Part shown: piece after piece, positions 23,961-33,274 of the stretch | Position numbering within the stretch: the stretch's first letter is position 1 | Layout of the letters: each line of letters starts with the position of its first letter | NCBI RefSeq assembly: GCF_034930985.1 | Contig: NZ_JAYGIM010000009.1 | Location: 186,001-250,000, forward strand | Direction: 5' to 3' | From: Arcicella lustrica | GTDB taxonomy: Bacteria > Bacteroidota > Bacteroidia > Cytophagales > Spirosomataceae | DNA length: 64,000 bases | Made by a program: the position numbers and the translations under genes | Notes under the pieces: generated by a model | The model's database searches: none | What the model was told of the DNA's origin: nothing | The model's input: the letters and a program-made list of their open reading frames with translations, nothing else

Positions 23961-25286
23961 TTAATGTGTTTCATAAACCTCAACTTCTTCAACTTCCACA
24001 AGCATATTTTCATTGATGGTCGAAAGCTTTACTTTTTTAGTTTCATTAATCAAAATTGGGTCATATTTGGCAGTTACTCTGATATAATTTTCAGTGAAAC
24101 CCTGCATTTGTCCATTTTCAACATCTTCTTCAAAAAGTACTGTAAATGAATCTTCTAAATGTTCTTCGTAAAAAAATCTTCTTTTTTTATCAGATAAGAT
24201 ATGAAGCATTTTTGAGCGTTCTGATCTTTTACTCATTGGTACCACAGGTTTGATAGCCAATGCTGAAGTATTTTCTCTTTCTGAGTAAGTAAAAACGTGC
24301 AAATAACTGATTGGTAATTCGTTCAAGAAATTATAAGTTTCTAAAAACTCTTCGTCTGTTTCTCCTGGATGACCTACAATTACATCAACGCCAATGCAAC
24401 AATTAGGCATTAATTCTTTGATTTTTGTAACTCTATCTACATAAAGCTCTCTTTTGTAGCGTCTTTTCATCAAGGCCAATACTTTATTTGAACCCGACTG
24501 TAATGGAATATGAAAATGAGGAACAAAGCGTTTTGAGCTTGCTACGAAAGCTATAATTTCATCAGTCAATAAATTAGGCTCAATTGAAGAAATTCTAAAA
24601 CGTTCAATTCCTTCAACTTCGTCCAAGGCTTTTACTAACTCTAAAAAAGTATTTTCTCTTTTTCCGTTTTGAAGACCAAAATCTCCAATATTTACGCCTG
24701 TTAAAACGATTTCTTTTACGCCACTTTCAGCAATTTCACGAGCTGCTTTTAATACATTTGCTATGGTATCTGAACGACTTCCCCCTCTAGCCAAAGGAAT
24801 CGTACAATAAGCGCAAGGATAATCACAGCCATCTTGTACTTTCAAGAAAGTACGAGTTCTATCGTTCAATGAATATGAAGTATGATATTCTACAGCTTCT
24901 TCAATATTTTGATTATAGACTTTAGCTTTATTGCCCGAAGGTTCTTTTACAAAACCATCTAATAAATCTATCAATTGGAATTTTTCTGCTGCACCCAATA
25001 CCGCATCTACTCCTTCAATATCAGCAATTTCCTGTGGTTTCAATTGTGCATAACAACCAATGATTGTTACGTAACCATCAGGATTTATTTTATTGGCTTC
25101 TTTTACAATTTTCTTACACTTCTTGTCAGCATTTTCGGTCACTGAACAAGTATTGATGATGAATATGTCTGGCTTTTGATTAAACTCAACTTTTTGATAA
25201 CCTTTTTGCTCAAACATTCTTGAGATGGTTGAGGTCTCAGAATAGTTAAGTTTACAGCCTAATGTATAAAATGCTACTTTTTTCAT
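23961..25286 (-). CDS. mtaB: tRNA t6A37 methylthiotransferase
   Basis: A 441-residue radical-SAM enzyme that adds a methylthio group to N6-threonylcarbamoyladenosine-37 in tRNA. The N-terminal UPF0004 domain carries cysteines in LGCKLNYSE, INTCSVTENADKKC and IGCYAQL for one 4Fe-4S cluster. The radical-SAM motif CDYPCAYCTIPLARG is near residue 155. A TRAM-like end follows. The LGCKLN start and ILTGVNIGDFG pattern fit MtaB rather than MiaB or RimO. A TATCTTTG box ends only 4-5 bases before the ATG, suggesting a leaderless message. Confidence 0.93.
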   Translation of the reverse strand: MKKVAFYTLGCKLNYSETSTISRMFEQKGYQKVEFNQKPDIFIINTCSVTENADKKCKKIVKEANKINPDGYVTIIGCYAQLKPQEIADIEGVDAVLGAAEKFQLIDLLDGFVKEPSGNKAKVYNQNIEEAVEYHTSYSLNDRTRTFLKVQDGCDYPCAYCTIPLARGGSRSDTIANVLKAAREIAESGVKEIVLTGVNIGDFGLQNGKRENTFLELVKALDEVEGIERFRISSIEPNLLTDEIIAFVASSKRFVPHFHIPLQSGSNKVLALMKRRYKRELYVDRVTKIKELMPNCCIGVDVIVGHPGETDEEFLETYNFLNELPISYLHVFTYSERENTSALAIKPVVPMSKRSERSKMLHILSDKKRRFFYEEHLEDSFTVLFEEDVENGQMQGFTENYIRVTAKYDPILINETKKVKLSTINENMLVEVEEVEVYETH

Positions 25287-25290
25287 ACTG

Positions 25291-25298
25291 CAAAGATA
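25291..25298 (-). promoter_or_regulatory. -7 box TATCTTTG touching the mtaB start
   Basis: Minus-strand TATCTTTG ends four bases before the mtaB ATG. If used, the transcript would start at or next to the start codon. Confidence 0.45.
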
Positions 25299-25380
25299 GT
25301 TATCAAGATTGAAATTTATAGCTAAAAAAGTAAAAGTAGCTGGATATTAGATTCATAATTAGCTGATTATCTGATATAAT

Positions 25381-25420
25381 AATAAAGAAGCTCGACTAAA
25401 TTAGCCGAGCTTCTTTATTA
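25381..25420 (-). terminator. Terminator of the GSII gene
   Basis: AATAAAGAAGCTCG pairs perfectly with CGAGCTTCTTTATT around an 11-base loop. Confidence 0.85.
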
Positions 25421-25438
25421 TTATATGTTGTATCAAAA

Positions 25439-26464
25439 TTAGATAACTGCAGTTTTAACAGTTTTAATGATACGAGCAGCCACTTTGTATGGATCAGCAG
25501 CAGAGTTTGGACGACGGTCTTCTAACCATCCTTTCCATCCTTTTTGAACTGCAGCGATTGGAATACGGATTGATGCACCACGGTCAGATACTCCATAAGA
25601 GAATTGATCGATAGATTGAGTTTCGTGTTTACCAGTCAAACGTAAGTGGTTATCAGCACCATATACTTCGATATGTTCTTTCACGAAAGGAGCGAATGCT
25701 TGACAGATAATGTCGTAAGTTTCTTTCTTACCAGCTGTTCTAAGAGCAGTGTTAGAGAAGTTAGCGTGCATACCTGAACCATTCCAGTCAGTATTACCAA
25801 GAGGTTTACAGTGATAGTTAACCCAAACACCGTATTTCTCACAAGTTCTTTCCAATAAATAACGAGCTACCCAGATTTCATCACCAGCTTGTTTAGCGCC
25901 TTTAGAGAAACATTGGAATTCCCATTGACCAGCAGCAACTTCAGCATTGATACCTTCAACGTTCAAACCAGCTTGAAGACAATATTCTAAATGCTCTTCA
26001 ACGATATTACGTCCATAAGCATTTTTAGCTCCAACTGAACAATAATATGGTCCTTGTGGACGAGGATAACCGTTTGAAGGGAAACCTAAAGGAAGATTTG
26101 TAGCTAAATCGTATAAGAAGTATTCTTGTTCAAAACCAAACCAGAAATCATTGTCATCATCTTCAATCGTAGCACGACCGTTAGACTCGTGTGGATTACC
26201 TTCAGAATCTAAAACTTCGCACATTACAAGATATGATGGAGTTCCCAATAAAGAACGCTCAGGATCTTTGCAAATGAAAACAGGTTTCAATTGACAGTCA
26301 GAAGAACCACCTGGAGCTTGTTCTGTTGATGAACCATCAAATGACCACATGTCGCAATCCTCTAATTTACCGCTAAAATTATTTTCAATTTTAGTTTTAC
26401 TACGAAGGCTCTGAGTTGGTTTGTAACCGTCCAACCAAATGTACTCAAGTTTAGCTTTTGCCAT
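25439..26464 (-). CDS. glnII: Glutamine synthetase type II (eukaryote-like GSII)
   Basis: A 341-residue enzyme making glutamine from glutamate, ammonia and ATP. Motifs: EYIWLDGYKPTQSLRSKT at the N-terminus, WSFDGSST, GFEQEYFLYD with metal-binding glutamates, NAEVAAGQWEFQ, and GVSDRGASIRIP with the glutamate/ATP arginines. Length fits GSII (about 340-370), well below GSI and GSIII. It has no adenylylation tyrosine region as in GSI. It is divergent from the GSIII gene across 548 bases, and the ammonium transporter is 23 kb away. Confidence 0.95.
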   Translation of the reverse strand: MAKAKLEYIWLDGYKPTQSLRSKTKIENNFSGKLEDCDMWSFDGSSTEQAPGGSSDCQLKPVFICKDPERSLLGTPSYLVMCEVLDSEGNPHESNGRATIEDDDNDFWFGFEQEYFLYDLATNLPLGFPSNGYPRPQGPYYCSVGAKNAYGRNIVEEHLEYCLQAGLNVEGINAEVAAGQWEFQCFSKGAKQAGDEIWVARYLLERTCEKYGVWVNYHCKPLGNTDWNGSGMHANFSNTALRTAGKKETYDIICQAFAPFVKEHIEVYGADNHLRLTGKHETQSIDQFSYGVSDRGASIRIPIAAVQKGWKGWLEDRRPNSAADPYKVAARIIKTVKTAVI

Positions 26465-27012
26465 GATTTTGTTATTGGATTTTTATTTATTTGGTTAATT
26501 TCCTTATTTCTTGCTACAAATTTATACTTCAAAAGTTGAATTTCACAAGAAAAAAATGATTTTTATGAAATTTTTAAACATGGCTCTGTTTTTTCGATTG
26601 ATTTGAACTATTCTAATGCGTCAAACAATTGCCATATTTCAATTGATGAAATTATATTTTGTTATTATCAAAATTACAATACTTTATTTTGTAAATCAAA
26701 ATTTTTGCAGAATAAAATGTAAAGTTCTTGAAATAGTTAAATTTTTTCTTTAGTTATTTTAATGTTGATAAAATTGTGATATTTGAAGGTTATTCATTTT
26801 TGATAAAAAAGTTGATTTTTGGCTATTTTTTTAAATTTTAAGAGGGATTAATTAATAAAAAATAAATTTCAATTACATTTATGCGTGAGTTTATTATTTA
26901 GTGGAATTAAAAGGTAGAGATTGAAATGTAATCAGTAGTTTGCTTGAGGCTTCAGTCAAAACCCTGAGTGAAATATCCATTAACATTAAAAAAAAAATCT
27001 GAAAAATTTTAT
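26465..27012. promoter_or_regulatory. Divergent region between GSII and GSIII
   Basis: 548 very AT-rich bases with no gene. A minus-strand TAAATTTG box at 26517-26524, with CTTG 21 bases further upstream, is a plausible GSII promoter. Nothing equally clear was found for GSIII. Several short A/T runs could bind regulators, but I saw no convincing operator palindrome. Confidence 0.4.
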
Positions 27013-29217
27013 ATGGCAATTGCAAGATTTAAAGCACTTGAGTTAGCTCAGTCTCGTCCGACTGTACCGGTTAAAATACCGACAGAAAAAGTAACCGATT
27101 ATTACGGAAGTAATACTTTTAATGATGAAGTAATGCGTTCCTTATTAAGTCCAGAAGCTTATCTGAAAATTACAAATGCGATTGAGGATGGTAAGAAAAT
27201 TGATAGAGAAGCCGCTGATGAAGTTGCAGCTGCGATGAAATCATGGGCTTTGTCGAAAGGAGTAACACATTATACACATTGGTTTCAACCATTAACGGGT
27301 ACTACTGCTGAAAAGCATGATGCTTTTTTTGACATTACAAGTAAAGGTAAAGCTGTTGAAAAATTCAAAGGTTCAGCATTAGTTCAACAAGAACCTGATG
27401 CTTCATCTTTCCCAAATGGCGGCATTCGTTCTACTTTTGAAGCCCGTGGTTATACAGCTTGGGATCCTTCTTCTCCAGCCTTTATTATGGAAAACGTAGC
27501 AGGCACTGCTACTTTATGTATTCCTTCAGTTTTTGTTTCTTATACTGGCGAAGCATTAGATTACAAAACACCTTTATTAAAATCAAGTGAATTGATTGAT
27601 AAAGCTGCAACTAAAGTAATGAATGAATACTTTAGTCGTGAAGTATCAAAGGTTTCTGCTTCTGTTGGTATTGAACAAGAGTATTTCTTGGTAGATGAAG
27701 CATTGTACAATGCTCGTCCAGATTTGATGATGTCTGGAAGAACAGTTTTTGGACATTCGCCAGCTAAAGGACAGCAATTAGAAGACCATTACTTTGGGTC
27801 AATTCCTTCAAGAGTAAATGCTTTTATGGTTGATTTTGAATTGGAAGCTTTGAAATTAGGTATGCCAGTTCGTACTCGTCACAACGAAGTTGCTCCAGCA
27901 CAATTTGAGGTTGCCCCAACTTTTGAAGAAGCAAATTTAGCTTGTGACCACAATGCTCTTTTGATGGATTTGATGAATAAAGTAGCTGCAAAACATAAAA
28001 TGCGTGTGCTTTTTCATGAAAAACCATTTTCAGGTATCAACGGTTCTGGTAAACACAATAACTGGTCTTTGGCTACAGATACTGGTGTCAACCTTTTAGG
28101 TCCATCAACTAAACCAAAAGAAAACCTTCGTTTCCTTACTTTCTTTGTAAACACAATCAAGGCTGTTCACGATTATGCTGATTTATTGCGTGCTTCTATC
28201 GCAACAGCAGGGAACGAACATCGTTTAGGCGCTAATGAAGCTCCTCCAGCGATTGTTTCAATCTTCATTGGAACAGAAATGACTCGTGTATTGAACGATT
28301 TAGAAAATCTTTCAGAAATGCACGATATTAAATTAGAAAAAGGAGATAATGTTTATTTAAGATTGGGAATCAATAAAATTCCAGCACTTTTATTAGATAA
28401 CACTGATAGAAATAGAACATCACCTTTTGCTTTTACAGGTAATAAATTTGAGTTTAGAGCAGTTGGTTCTTCTGCCAATTCTGCCGCACCTATGACAATC
28501 CTTAACACGATTGTGGCTAACCAATTATTACAATTCCGTGAGGAAGTGGATGTTTACTTAGAAAAAGGCATCAAAAAAGAATTAGCAATTGTTGAAGTAT
28601 TGAAAAAGTATGTAAAACAATCAAGAAAAATTCTTTTTGAAGGAAATGGTTATTCAGAGGAGTGGACAGAAGAAGCTGCAAAAAGAGGATTGTCAAATCT
28701 AAAAACTGCTCCTGAAGCACTTAGAAAATATTTGGATAAATCAGCGATTGATTTGTTCTCGAAACATGGTATTTTTAATGAAATTGAAATGCACGCACGC
28801 TATGAAATCGAGATTGAAAATTATATCAAGAAAATCCAAATTGAATCAAGAGTTGTTGGTGATTTAGCTATCAACCATATCGTTTCAACTTCTTTAAAGT
28901 ATCAAACACAATTAGTTGATAACGTTCGTGGACAAAAAGAAATTGGTATTGATCCTCAATATTATGCTCCTACGATTGAAATCATCAAGAAAATTTCTAT
29001 TTACACTGCCAAAATCAACAATTTAGTTGATGAAATGACAGAAGCTAGAAAAGAAGCCAATAATGTAGAAGATACTGCTGAAAGAGCTAGACTTTACAGT
29101 ACAAAAGTGAAGAATTACTTAGAGGAAATTCGTTATTGCGTAGATAAATTAGAACTTATCGTTGATGATGATGAATGGCCTTTACCAAAATACAGAGAAT
29201 TATTATTGATTAGATAA
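27013..29217 (+). CDS. glnN: Glutamine synthetase type III
   Basis: A 734-residue GSIII, the large dodecameric glutamine synthetase common in Bacteroidota and cyanobacteria. Motifs: THYTHWFQPLTG, the EQEYFLVD catalytic strand, RHNEVAPAQFEVAP, HEKPFSGINGSGKHNNWS and the LGANEAPPAI segment, with the C-terminal helical region (about 560-734) peculiar to type III. I start at ATG 27013 (MAIARFKALELAQ); an in-frame start at 26968 would add 15 atypical lysine-rich residues. A terminator follows. Holding both GSII and GSIII suggests switching with nitrogen supply; this is inferred. Confidence 0.95.
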   Translation: MAIARFKALELAQSRPTVPVKIPTEKVTDYYGSNTFNDEVMRSLLSPEAYLKITNAIEDGKKIDREAADEVAAAMKSWALSKGVTHYTHWFQPLTGTTAEKHDAFFDITSKGKAVEKFKGSALVQQEPDASSFPNGGIRSTFEARGYTAWDPSSPAFIMENVAGTATLCIPSVFVSYTGEALDYKTPLLKSSELIDKAATKVMNEYFSREVSKVSASVGIEQEYFLVDEALYNARPDLMMSGRTVFGHSPAKGQQLEDHYFGSIPSRVNAFMVDFELEALKLGMPVRTRHNEVAPAQFEVAPTFEEANLACDHNALLMDLMNKVAAKHKMRVLFHEKPFSGINGSGKHNNWSLATDTGVNLLGPSTKPKENLRFLTFFVNTIKAVHDYADLLRASIATAGNEHRLGANEAPPAIVSIFIGTEMTRVLNDLENLSEMHDIKLEKGDNVYLRLGINKIPALLLDNTDRNRTSPFAFTGNKFEFRAVGSSANSAAPMTILNTIVANQLLQFREEVDVYLEKGIKKELAIVEVLKKYVKQSRKILFEGNGYSEEWTEEAAKRGLSNLKTAPEALRKYLDKSAIDLFSKHGIFNEIEMHARYEIEIENYIKKIQIESRVVGDLAINHIVSTSLKYQTQLVDNVRGQKEIGIDPQYYAPTIEIIKKISIYTAKINNLVDEMTEARKEANNVEDTAERARLYSTKVKNYLEEIRYCVDKLELIVDDDEWPLPKYRELLLIR

Positions 29218-29233
29218 GTAAACAATAAGCCTG

Positions 29234-29273
29234 AAAATGCCCACAGCACTTTTGTGTTAGTGGGCATTTTTGT
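29234..29273 (+). terminator. Terminator after glnN
   Basis: AAAATGCCCAC pairs with GTGGGCATTTT, then T-rich sequence. Confidence 0.9.
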
Positions 29274-29305
29274 TATCTTTGACTCATAAATTAATCTATT
29301 GTAAT

Positions 29306-29869
29306 ATGTCATTAAAATCGAATCCGGGACTAGACCCTAAAGAAATTGAACAGTTAAAAAAGGAATGCAAAGAAGCAGGAAAGAAGTTTGTTTATTTTGA
29401 AGACGAACTGAATGATGAACCTGATAACGTTGAAGAATTTGTTCACGTTCAGTTTGTAGGTGAATACAAAGGTCAAGAAGCAATTTTTGATGCTGTTATT
29501 TACTCTCTTCGTTTGCATTACAACAGTATTGTTTATGAAACTGCCGAGCGTCAAGCGATGAAGTCGTTTCCTTTGTATGTTCCTGTAGAGAACCGTGATG
29601 AGACTTATACGTCAAATGAGGCAATGGATGAAGAAGTAGAATTATTCATTACTGAATTGATTGAAGAAATTGAAGAAAACGAAGAAATTAAACTTTCTGA
29701 GCATTTGGAAATTGATGAAGATTTTGAATTCGGAATCGGATTAGAAGTATGCTTGAATGTTGATGAAGTAAATGATAAAGTAGTTACTAAATTTGTGGAC
29801 GATTACTTATCTGGTAACTTCAAATTAAACCCAACTTTGTTTTCTTTCAAAACAGAGGCTGAAGACTAA
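29306..29869 (+). CDS. Acidic conserved hypothetical protein
   Basis: A 187-residue soluble protein, strongly acidic, with no signal peptide or membrane span. I do not recognise a family. Residues 1-60 are charged helical; 60-110 contain a mixed strand pattern (VHVQFVGEYKGQEAIFDAVI, LHYNSIVYETA); 120-150 is glutamate-rich. ATG 29306 is used; a TTG at 29270 is in frame but falls in the preceding terminator. It ends 11 bases before the CPBP protease gene, so the two probably form a transcript with rsmE and the DUF4159 gene. Confidence 0.7.
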   Translation: MSLKSNPGLDPKEIEQLKKECKEAGKKFVYFEDELNDEPDNVEEFVHVQFVGEYKGQEAIFDAVIYSLRLHYNSIVYETAERQAMKSFPLYVPVENRDETYTSNEAMDEEVELFITELIEEIEENEEIKLSEHLEIDEDFEFGIGLEVCLNVDEVNDKVVTKFVDDYLSGNFKLNPTLFSFKTEAED

Positions 29870-29880
29870 TTTCTTTATAA

Positions 29881-30774
29881 ATGTTTAGTAATTATCCCAT
29901 TTGGTTAAAGTCACTTATTAAAGTCTTTGGATTTGTGTTGTTCTTCATCTTTTTTGTTGGACTTGGAAGAAGTTTCACAGTATTTCTGTTGACTTTCGTA
30001 TATCAAATCGACTTCGACAAGCTTTATGAAATAATTACTTTACCTAAGCACTACGACAAATTACTGGTGTATGAAATAGGGGGACTATTCTTTGAAATAT
30101 TAGCCGTTTGGCTTTATCCAAAGATGCTTGGAAAAAGTATTTCACTCAAAAGTTTAGGGTTAGATTGGAAAAACAAAAGTAAGGATTTTGCCTTTGGATG
30201 TATTATTGGCATCTTTTTAATAAGCACTGGATTTATCATATTGAAAATTATGGGATACGTTCAAGTCATAAAACTTGAATTTAATCCCATAATTTTCGTT
30301 TCGTATATCTTCTTTTTTTTAGCAGTTGCCATTTCAGAAGAACTTATGGCACGTGGATATGTGCTGAGTACTTTAATGGAAGGCATGAATAAATACGCAG
30401 CCCTGAGTACTTCTGCGTTTATTTTTGCAGGTTTACATTTGATGAACAATCACATTGGCCTCATTCCTCTTGTCAATCTTACTTTAGCAGGTTATTTATT
30501 GGGAATTTATTTTATTTTCCGAAAAAATTTAATGTTTCCGATTGGACTACATTTTACTTGGAATTTCTTTCAAGGAGCAGTTTTTGGCTTTGAAGTATCA
30601 GGACATGACGTCCAGGGCATTATTACACAAAATGTAATTGGAGATATTTTATGGACTGGTGGAGCTTTTGGTCTTGAAGGCTCAATTGTTTCTTTACCCA
30701 TTGTGATACTTGGTATTGCATTTATTTACTTTTTTTATTGTAAATCAAACATTTCTTCAGCAGAATCTAATTGA
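29881..30774 (+). CDS. CPBP-family intramembrane glutamic endopeptidase
   Basis: A 297-residue inner-membrane protein with about seven hydrophobic helices. The family (CAAX protease/bacteriocin-processing, ABI) motif is present: EELMARGYVLS near residue 153, with the two catalytic glutamates and arginine, then FAGLHLMNNH near residue 182 and HFTWNFFQG near 225 with the histidine. The substrate is unknown. It is placed between an acidic hypothetical gene and rsmE in one direction. rsmE begins 28 bases after its stop. Confidence 0.9.
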   Translation: MFSNYPIWLKSLIKVFGFVLFFIFFVGLGRSFTVFLLTFVYQIDFDKLYEIITLPKHYDKLLVYEIGGLFFEILAVWLYPKMLGKSISLKSLGLDWKNKSKDFAFGCIIGIFLISTGFIILKIMGYVQVIKLEFNPIIFVSYIFFFLAVAISEELMARGYVLSTLMEGMNKYAALSTSAFIFAGLHLMNNHIGLIPLVNLTLAGYLLGIYFIFRKNLMFPIGLHFTWNFFQGAVFGFEVSGHDVQGIITQNVIGDILWTGGAFGLEGSIVSLPIVILGIAFIYFFYCKSNISSAESN

Positions 30775-30802
30775 TTTTTTGCTTGTAAAGAAGACAAATT
30801 TC

Positions 30803-31504
30803 ATGAATATATTTTACGAACCAAATATCAAGCAAACTTTACTGTTGAATGAAGAAGAGTCTCGTCATGCCATAAAAGTACTTCGTTTGTCGGTCGGAAG
30901 TAAATTGTATGTTGTAGATGGTAAAGGTGGTTTTTATACTTGTGAAATTAAGGTTGCACATGAAAAAAAGTGTGAAGTAAAAATTGTAGAAGAACAACAA
31001 GATTATGAACGTCACGATTTTTATATTCATTTAATCATTGCTCCAACCAAGAACATGGATAGAATTGAATGGATGGTTGAAAAATGTGTAGAAATGGGCA
31101 TTCATGAAATTTCTTTTATTCAAACTCGTTATTCAGAACGCAAGGAAATAAAAACGGCTAGAATTGAAAAAATTGCGATAGGAGCAATGAAGCAATCTTT
31201 AAAAGCATTTTTGCCAAAAATCAATGAAATGATTACTTGGAAAGCTTTTTTACAGAAAGAAGTGGCTGAATCTCAGAAAATGATTGCTCATTTGGAAGAA
31301 GGTGATAGGAAATTAATCAAAGATTTAGCTATTCCAAAAGGAAATTACGCCGTATTAATTGGACCAGAAGGCGATTTTAATCCAGATGAAATAGAACAAG
31401 CTTTGAAAAAAGGTTTCCAGCCTGTTACTTTAGGAAAAAGTAGATTAAGAACAGAAACCGCTGGTTTGGCAGCTTGTTTTACTTTGAATTTAATTAATCA
31501 ATAA
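30803..31504 (+). CDS. rsmE: 16S rRNA (uracil-1498-N3)-methyltransferase
   Basis: A 233-residue SPOUT-family enzyme that methylates N3 of U1498 in 16S rRNA with SAM. The N-terminal PUA-like part (HAIKVLRLSVGSKLYVVDG) is followed by the knotted domain with MDRIEWMVEKCVEMGI, LIGPEGDFNPDEIEQA and LGKSRLRTETAGLAA, which form the SAM-binding knot. I start at ATG 30803 (MNIFYEPNIKQT); the upstream in-frame extension overlaps the CPBP gene and reads as a shadow. Confidence 0.94.
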   Translation: MNIFYEPNIKQTLLLNEEESRHAIKVLRLSVGSKLYVVDGKGGFYTCEIKVAHEKKCEVKIVEEQQDYERHDFYIHLIIAPTKNMDRIEWMVEKCVEMGIHEISFIQTRYSERKEIKTARIEKIAIGAMKQSLKAFLPKINEMITWKAFLQKEVAESQKMIAHLEEGDRKLIKDLAIPKGNYAVLIGPEGDFNPDEIEQALKKGFQPVTLGKSRLRTETAGLAACFTLNLINQ

Positions 31505-31535
31505 TGAAGTAAGTAAACAATCAAGTAATTCAACA

Positions 31536-32213
31536 ATGAAGAATATCCGTAAAAGTATTGCTAGTATTTTATTGTTAACTTTTTTCTTGTTTTTTAATCA
31601 TCAAAGCTTTGCTCAATATTCATTTAAAATTGCCAAAATGAAATATGGAGGAGGAGGCGATTGGTATTGTAACAAGACTTCATTAACGAATCTAATCAAA
31701 TTTTGTAACAGTAATCTCAGAACAAATATTGCTCCAGAAGAAGACATTGTAGAACCTTCAAGTCCAGAATTATTTACTTATCCATTTGTGCATTTAACAG
31801 GACATGGGAATGTTGTTTTTAGCGATGGAGATGTGGCTAATCTTAGAAAATATTTAGTAGGCGGAGGCTTTTTGCATGTTGATGATAATTATGGTTTAGA
31901 TAAATTTATTCGTAGAGAAATGAAAAAGGTTTTTCCAGAATTAAGTTTTGTTGAATTGTCATTTAATCATCCTATTTATAATCAGAAATTCAAATTCCCG
32001 AATGGTTTACCCAAGATACACGAACATGACAATAAACCACCACAAGGTTTTGGTTTGATTTACGAAGGTAGATTAGTCTGTTTTTATAGCTTTGAATGCG
32101 ATTTAGGCAATGGTTGGGAAGATCAAAGTGTTTATAAAGACCCAGAAACGATTCGTTTGAAAGCTTTACAGATGGGTGCAAACTTATTGGCTTACTCGCT
32201 TACTTCTTTTTAA
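31536..32213 (+). CDS. DUF4159 domain protein, secreted
   Basis: A 225-residue protein. An N-terminal signal peptide (about residues 1-26, ending SFAQ) is followed by a DUF4159 domain: KYGGGGDWYCNKTSLTNLI, FVHLTGHGNVVFSD, GGFLHVDDNYGLD, NHPIYNQKFKFPNGLPK. Glutamine-amidotransferase-like folds are known for this family, but function is not established. It sits 31 bases after rsmE, an arrangement common in Bacteroidota, and probably shares its transcript. It likely acts in the periplasm. Confidence 0.85.
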   Translation: MKNIRKSIASILLLTFFLFFNHQSFAQYSFKIAKMKYGGGGDWYCNKTSLTNLIKFCNSNLRTNIAPEEDIVEPSSPELFTYPFVHLTGHGNVVFSDGDVANLRKYLVGGGFLHVDDNYGLDKFIRREMKKVFPELSFVELSFNHPIYNQKFKFPNGLPKIHEHDNKPPQGFGLIYEGRLVCFYSFECDLGNGWEDQSVYKDPETIRLKALQMGANLLAYSLTSF

Positions 32214-32368
32214 AGCTTGCAAATGTCAGAATAAAAAATATTTAAACCCTTTTTAATAAACATTCGGTAACTTTGTTGACGGTTTACTGTTAAAGTTTTA
32301 AAGAACTTAGATAGTAGCTGTCTTTTAAATTCTCAATCACAAGAACAAATTAAAATAATAATATAATC

Positions 32369-33133
32369 ATGCAGTTGGTATTGCCCGCTTTTATCATTCA
32401 TTGGTACTTATCTTTATTTAGCCAAACGTTTTTTTTACACCGTTATTCGGCACACAAGATGTTTACCATGAATAAGTTTTGGGAGAAATTTTTCTATTTC
32501 CTCACTTACGTTTCTCAAGGTTCATCTTATTTAAGTCCACGTGCTTACGCAATTTTACACCGTATGCACCATGCTTTCAGCGATACCGAGAAAGACCCAC
32601 ATTCACCACATTTTTCTGATAATGTATTCGCAATGATGTGGAAAACAAAAGATATTTATAACGCATTGTTGAACAATAAAGCTAAAATTGAAGAGCGTTT
32701 CGATCATAACTATCCTTTTTCAAAAACGATTGAAAAATTAGGTGATCATTGGATTTCAAGAATTGGTTGGGGCGTTTCTTACATTGTTATGTATGTAGTA
32801 GCTTTTGTTTATTTTGATATGCACTGGGCATTCTTCTTTTTATTGCCTATCCACTTTTTGATGGGTCCTGTTCATGGAGCAATTGTAAACTGGTCGGGTC
32901 ATAAATATGGTTATCAAAATCATGACAATAAAGATAAATCTAGAAACTCTTTAGTATTTGACTTTTTGATGATGGGAGAGTTATTCCAAAACAATCATCA
33001 CAAATTGCCAAACAGCATGAATTTCGCTTCAAAATGGTATGAATTTGACCCAACTTACCCAATGATTAAATTATTAATCTGGTTAAGAATCATCAAGCCA
33101 AATTTAAGTAAACCTGCTGATGCAGAGTTTTAG
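32369..33133 (+). CDS. Fatty acid desaturase (acyl-CoA desaturase type)
   Basis: A 254-residue membrane di-iron enzyme that places double bonds in fatty acyl chains. The three histidine boxes are seen: HRYSAHKMF (about residue 24), HRMHHAFSDTEKDPHSP (about residue 65) and NNHHKLPNSMNFA (about residue 210). Four hydrophobic spans flank them (for example the segment before SLFSQTFFLHRY and two around residues 145-180). It is shorter than eukaryotic SCD and has no cytochrome b5 domain. It has its own upstream region and a double terminator, so it is probably monocistronic. Confidence 0.9.
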   Translation: MQLVLPAFIIHWYLSLFSQTFFLHRYSAHKMFTMNKFWEKFFYFLTYVSQGSSYLSPRAYAILHRMHHAFSDTEKDPHSPHFSDNVFAMMWKTKDIYNALLNNKAKIEERFDHNYPFSKTIEKLGDHWISRIGWGVSYIVMYVVAFVYFDMHWAFFFLLPIHFLMGPVHGAIVNWSGHKYGYQNHDNKDKSRNSLVFDFLMMGELFQNNHHKLPNSMNFASKWYEFDPTYPMIKLLIWLRIIKPNLSKPADAEF

Positions 33134-33138
33134 TTATT

Positions 33139-33238
33139 GATATTGAGTGAATTAATGAATGATTTAGTGATTCTCAATATCTGATATAATCAATAAAAAA
33201 GTCCTGATTGAATTTCAATCAGGACTTTTTTATTGATT
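33139..33238. terminator. Two hairpins between desaturase and E2 genes
   Basis: The first pairs GATATTGAG with CTCAATATC (33139-33181). The second (33188-33238) pairs AAAAAAGTCCTGATTG with CAATCAGGACTTTTTT and works in both directions. Confidence 0.85.
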
Positions 33239-33274
33239 ATGGCTCAAAGCTCAAAACTGGTAGCTGAAAACTTA

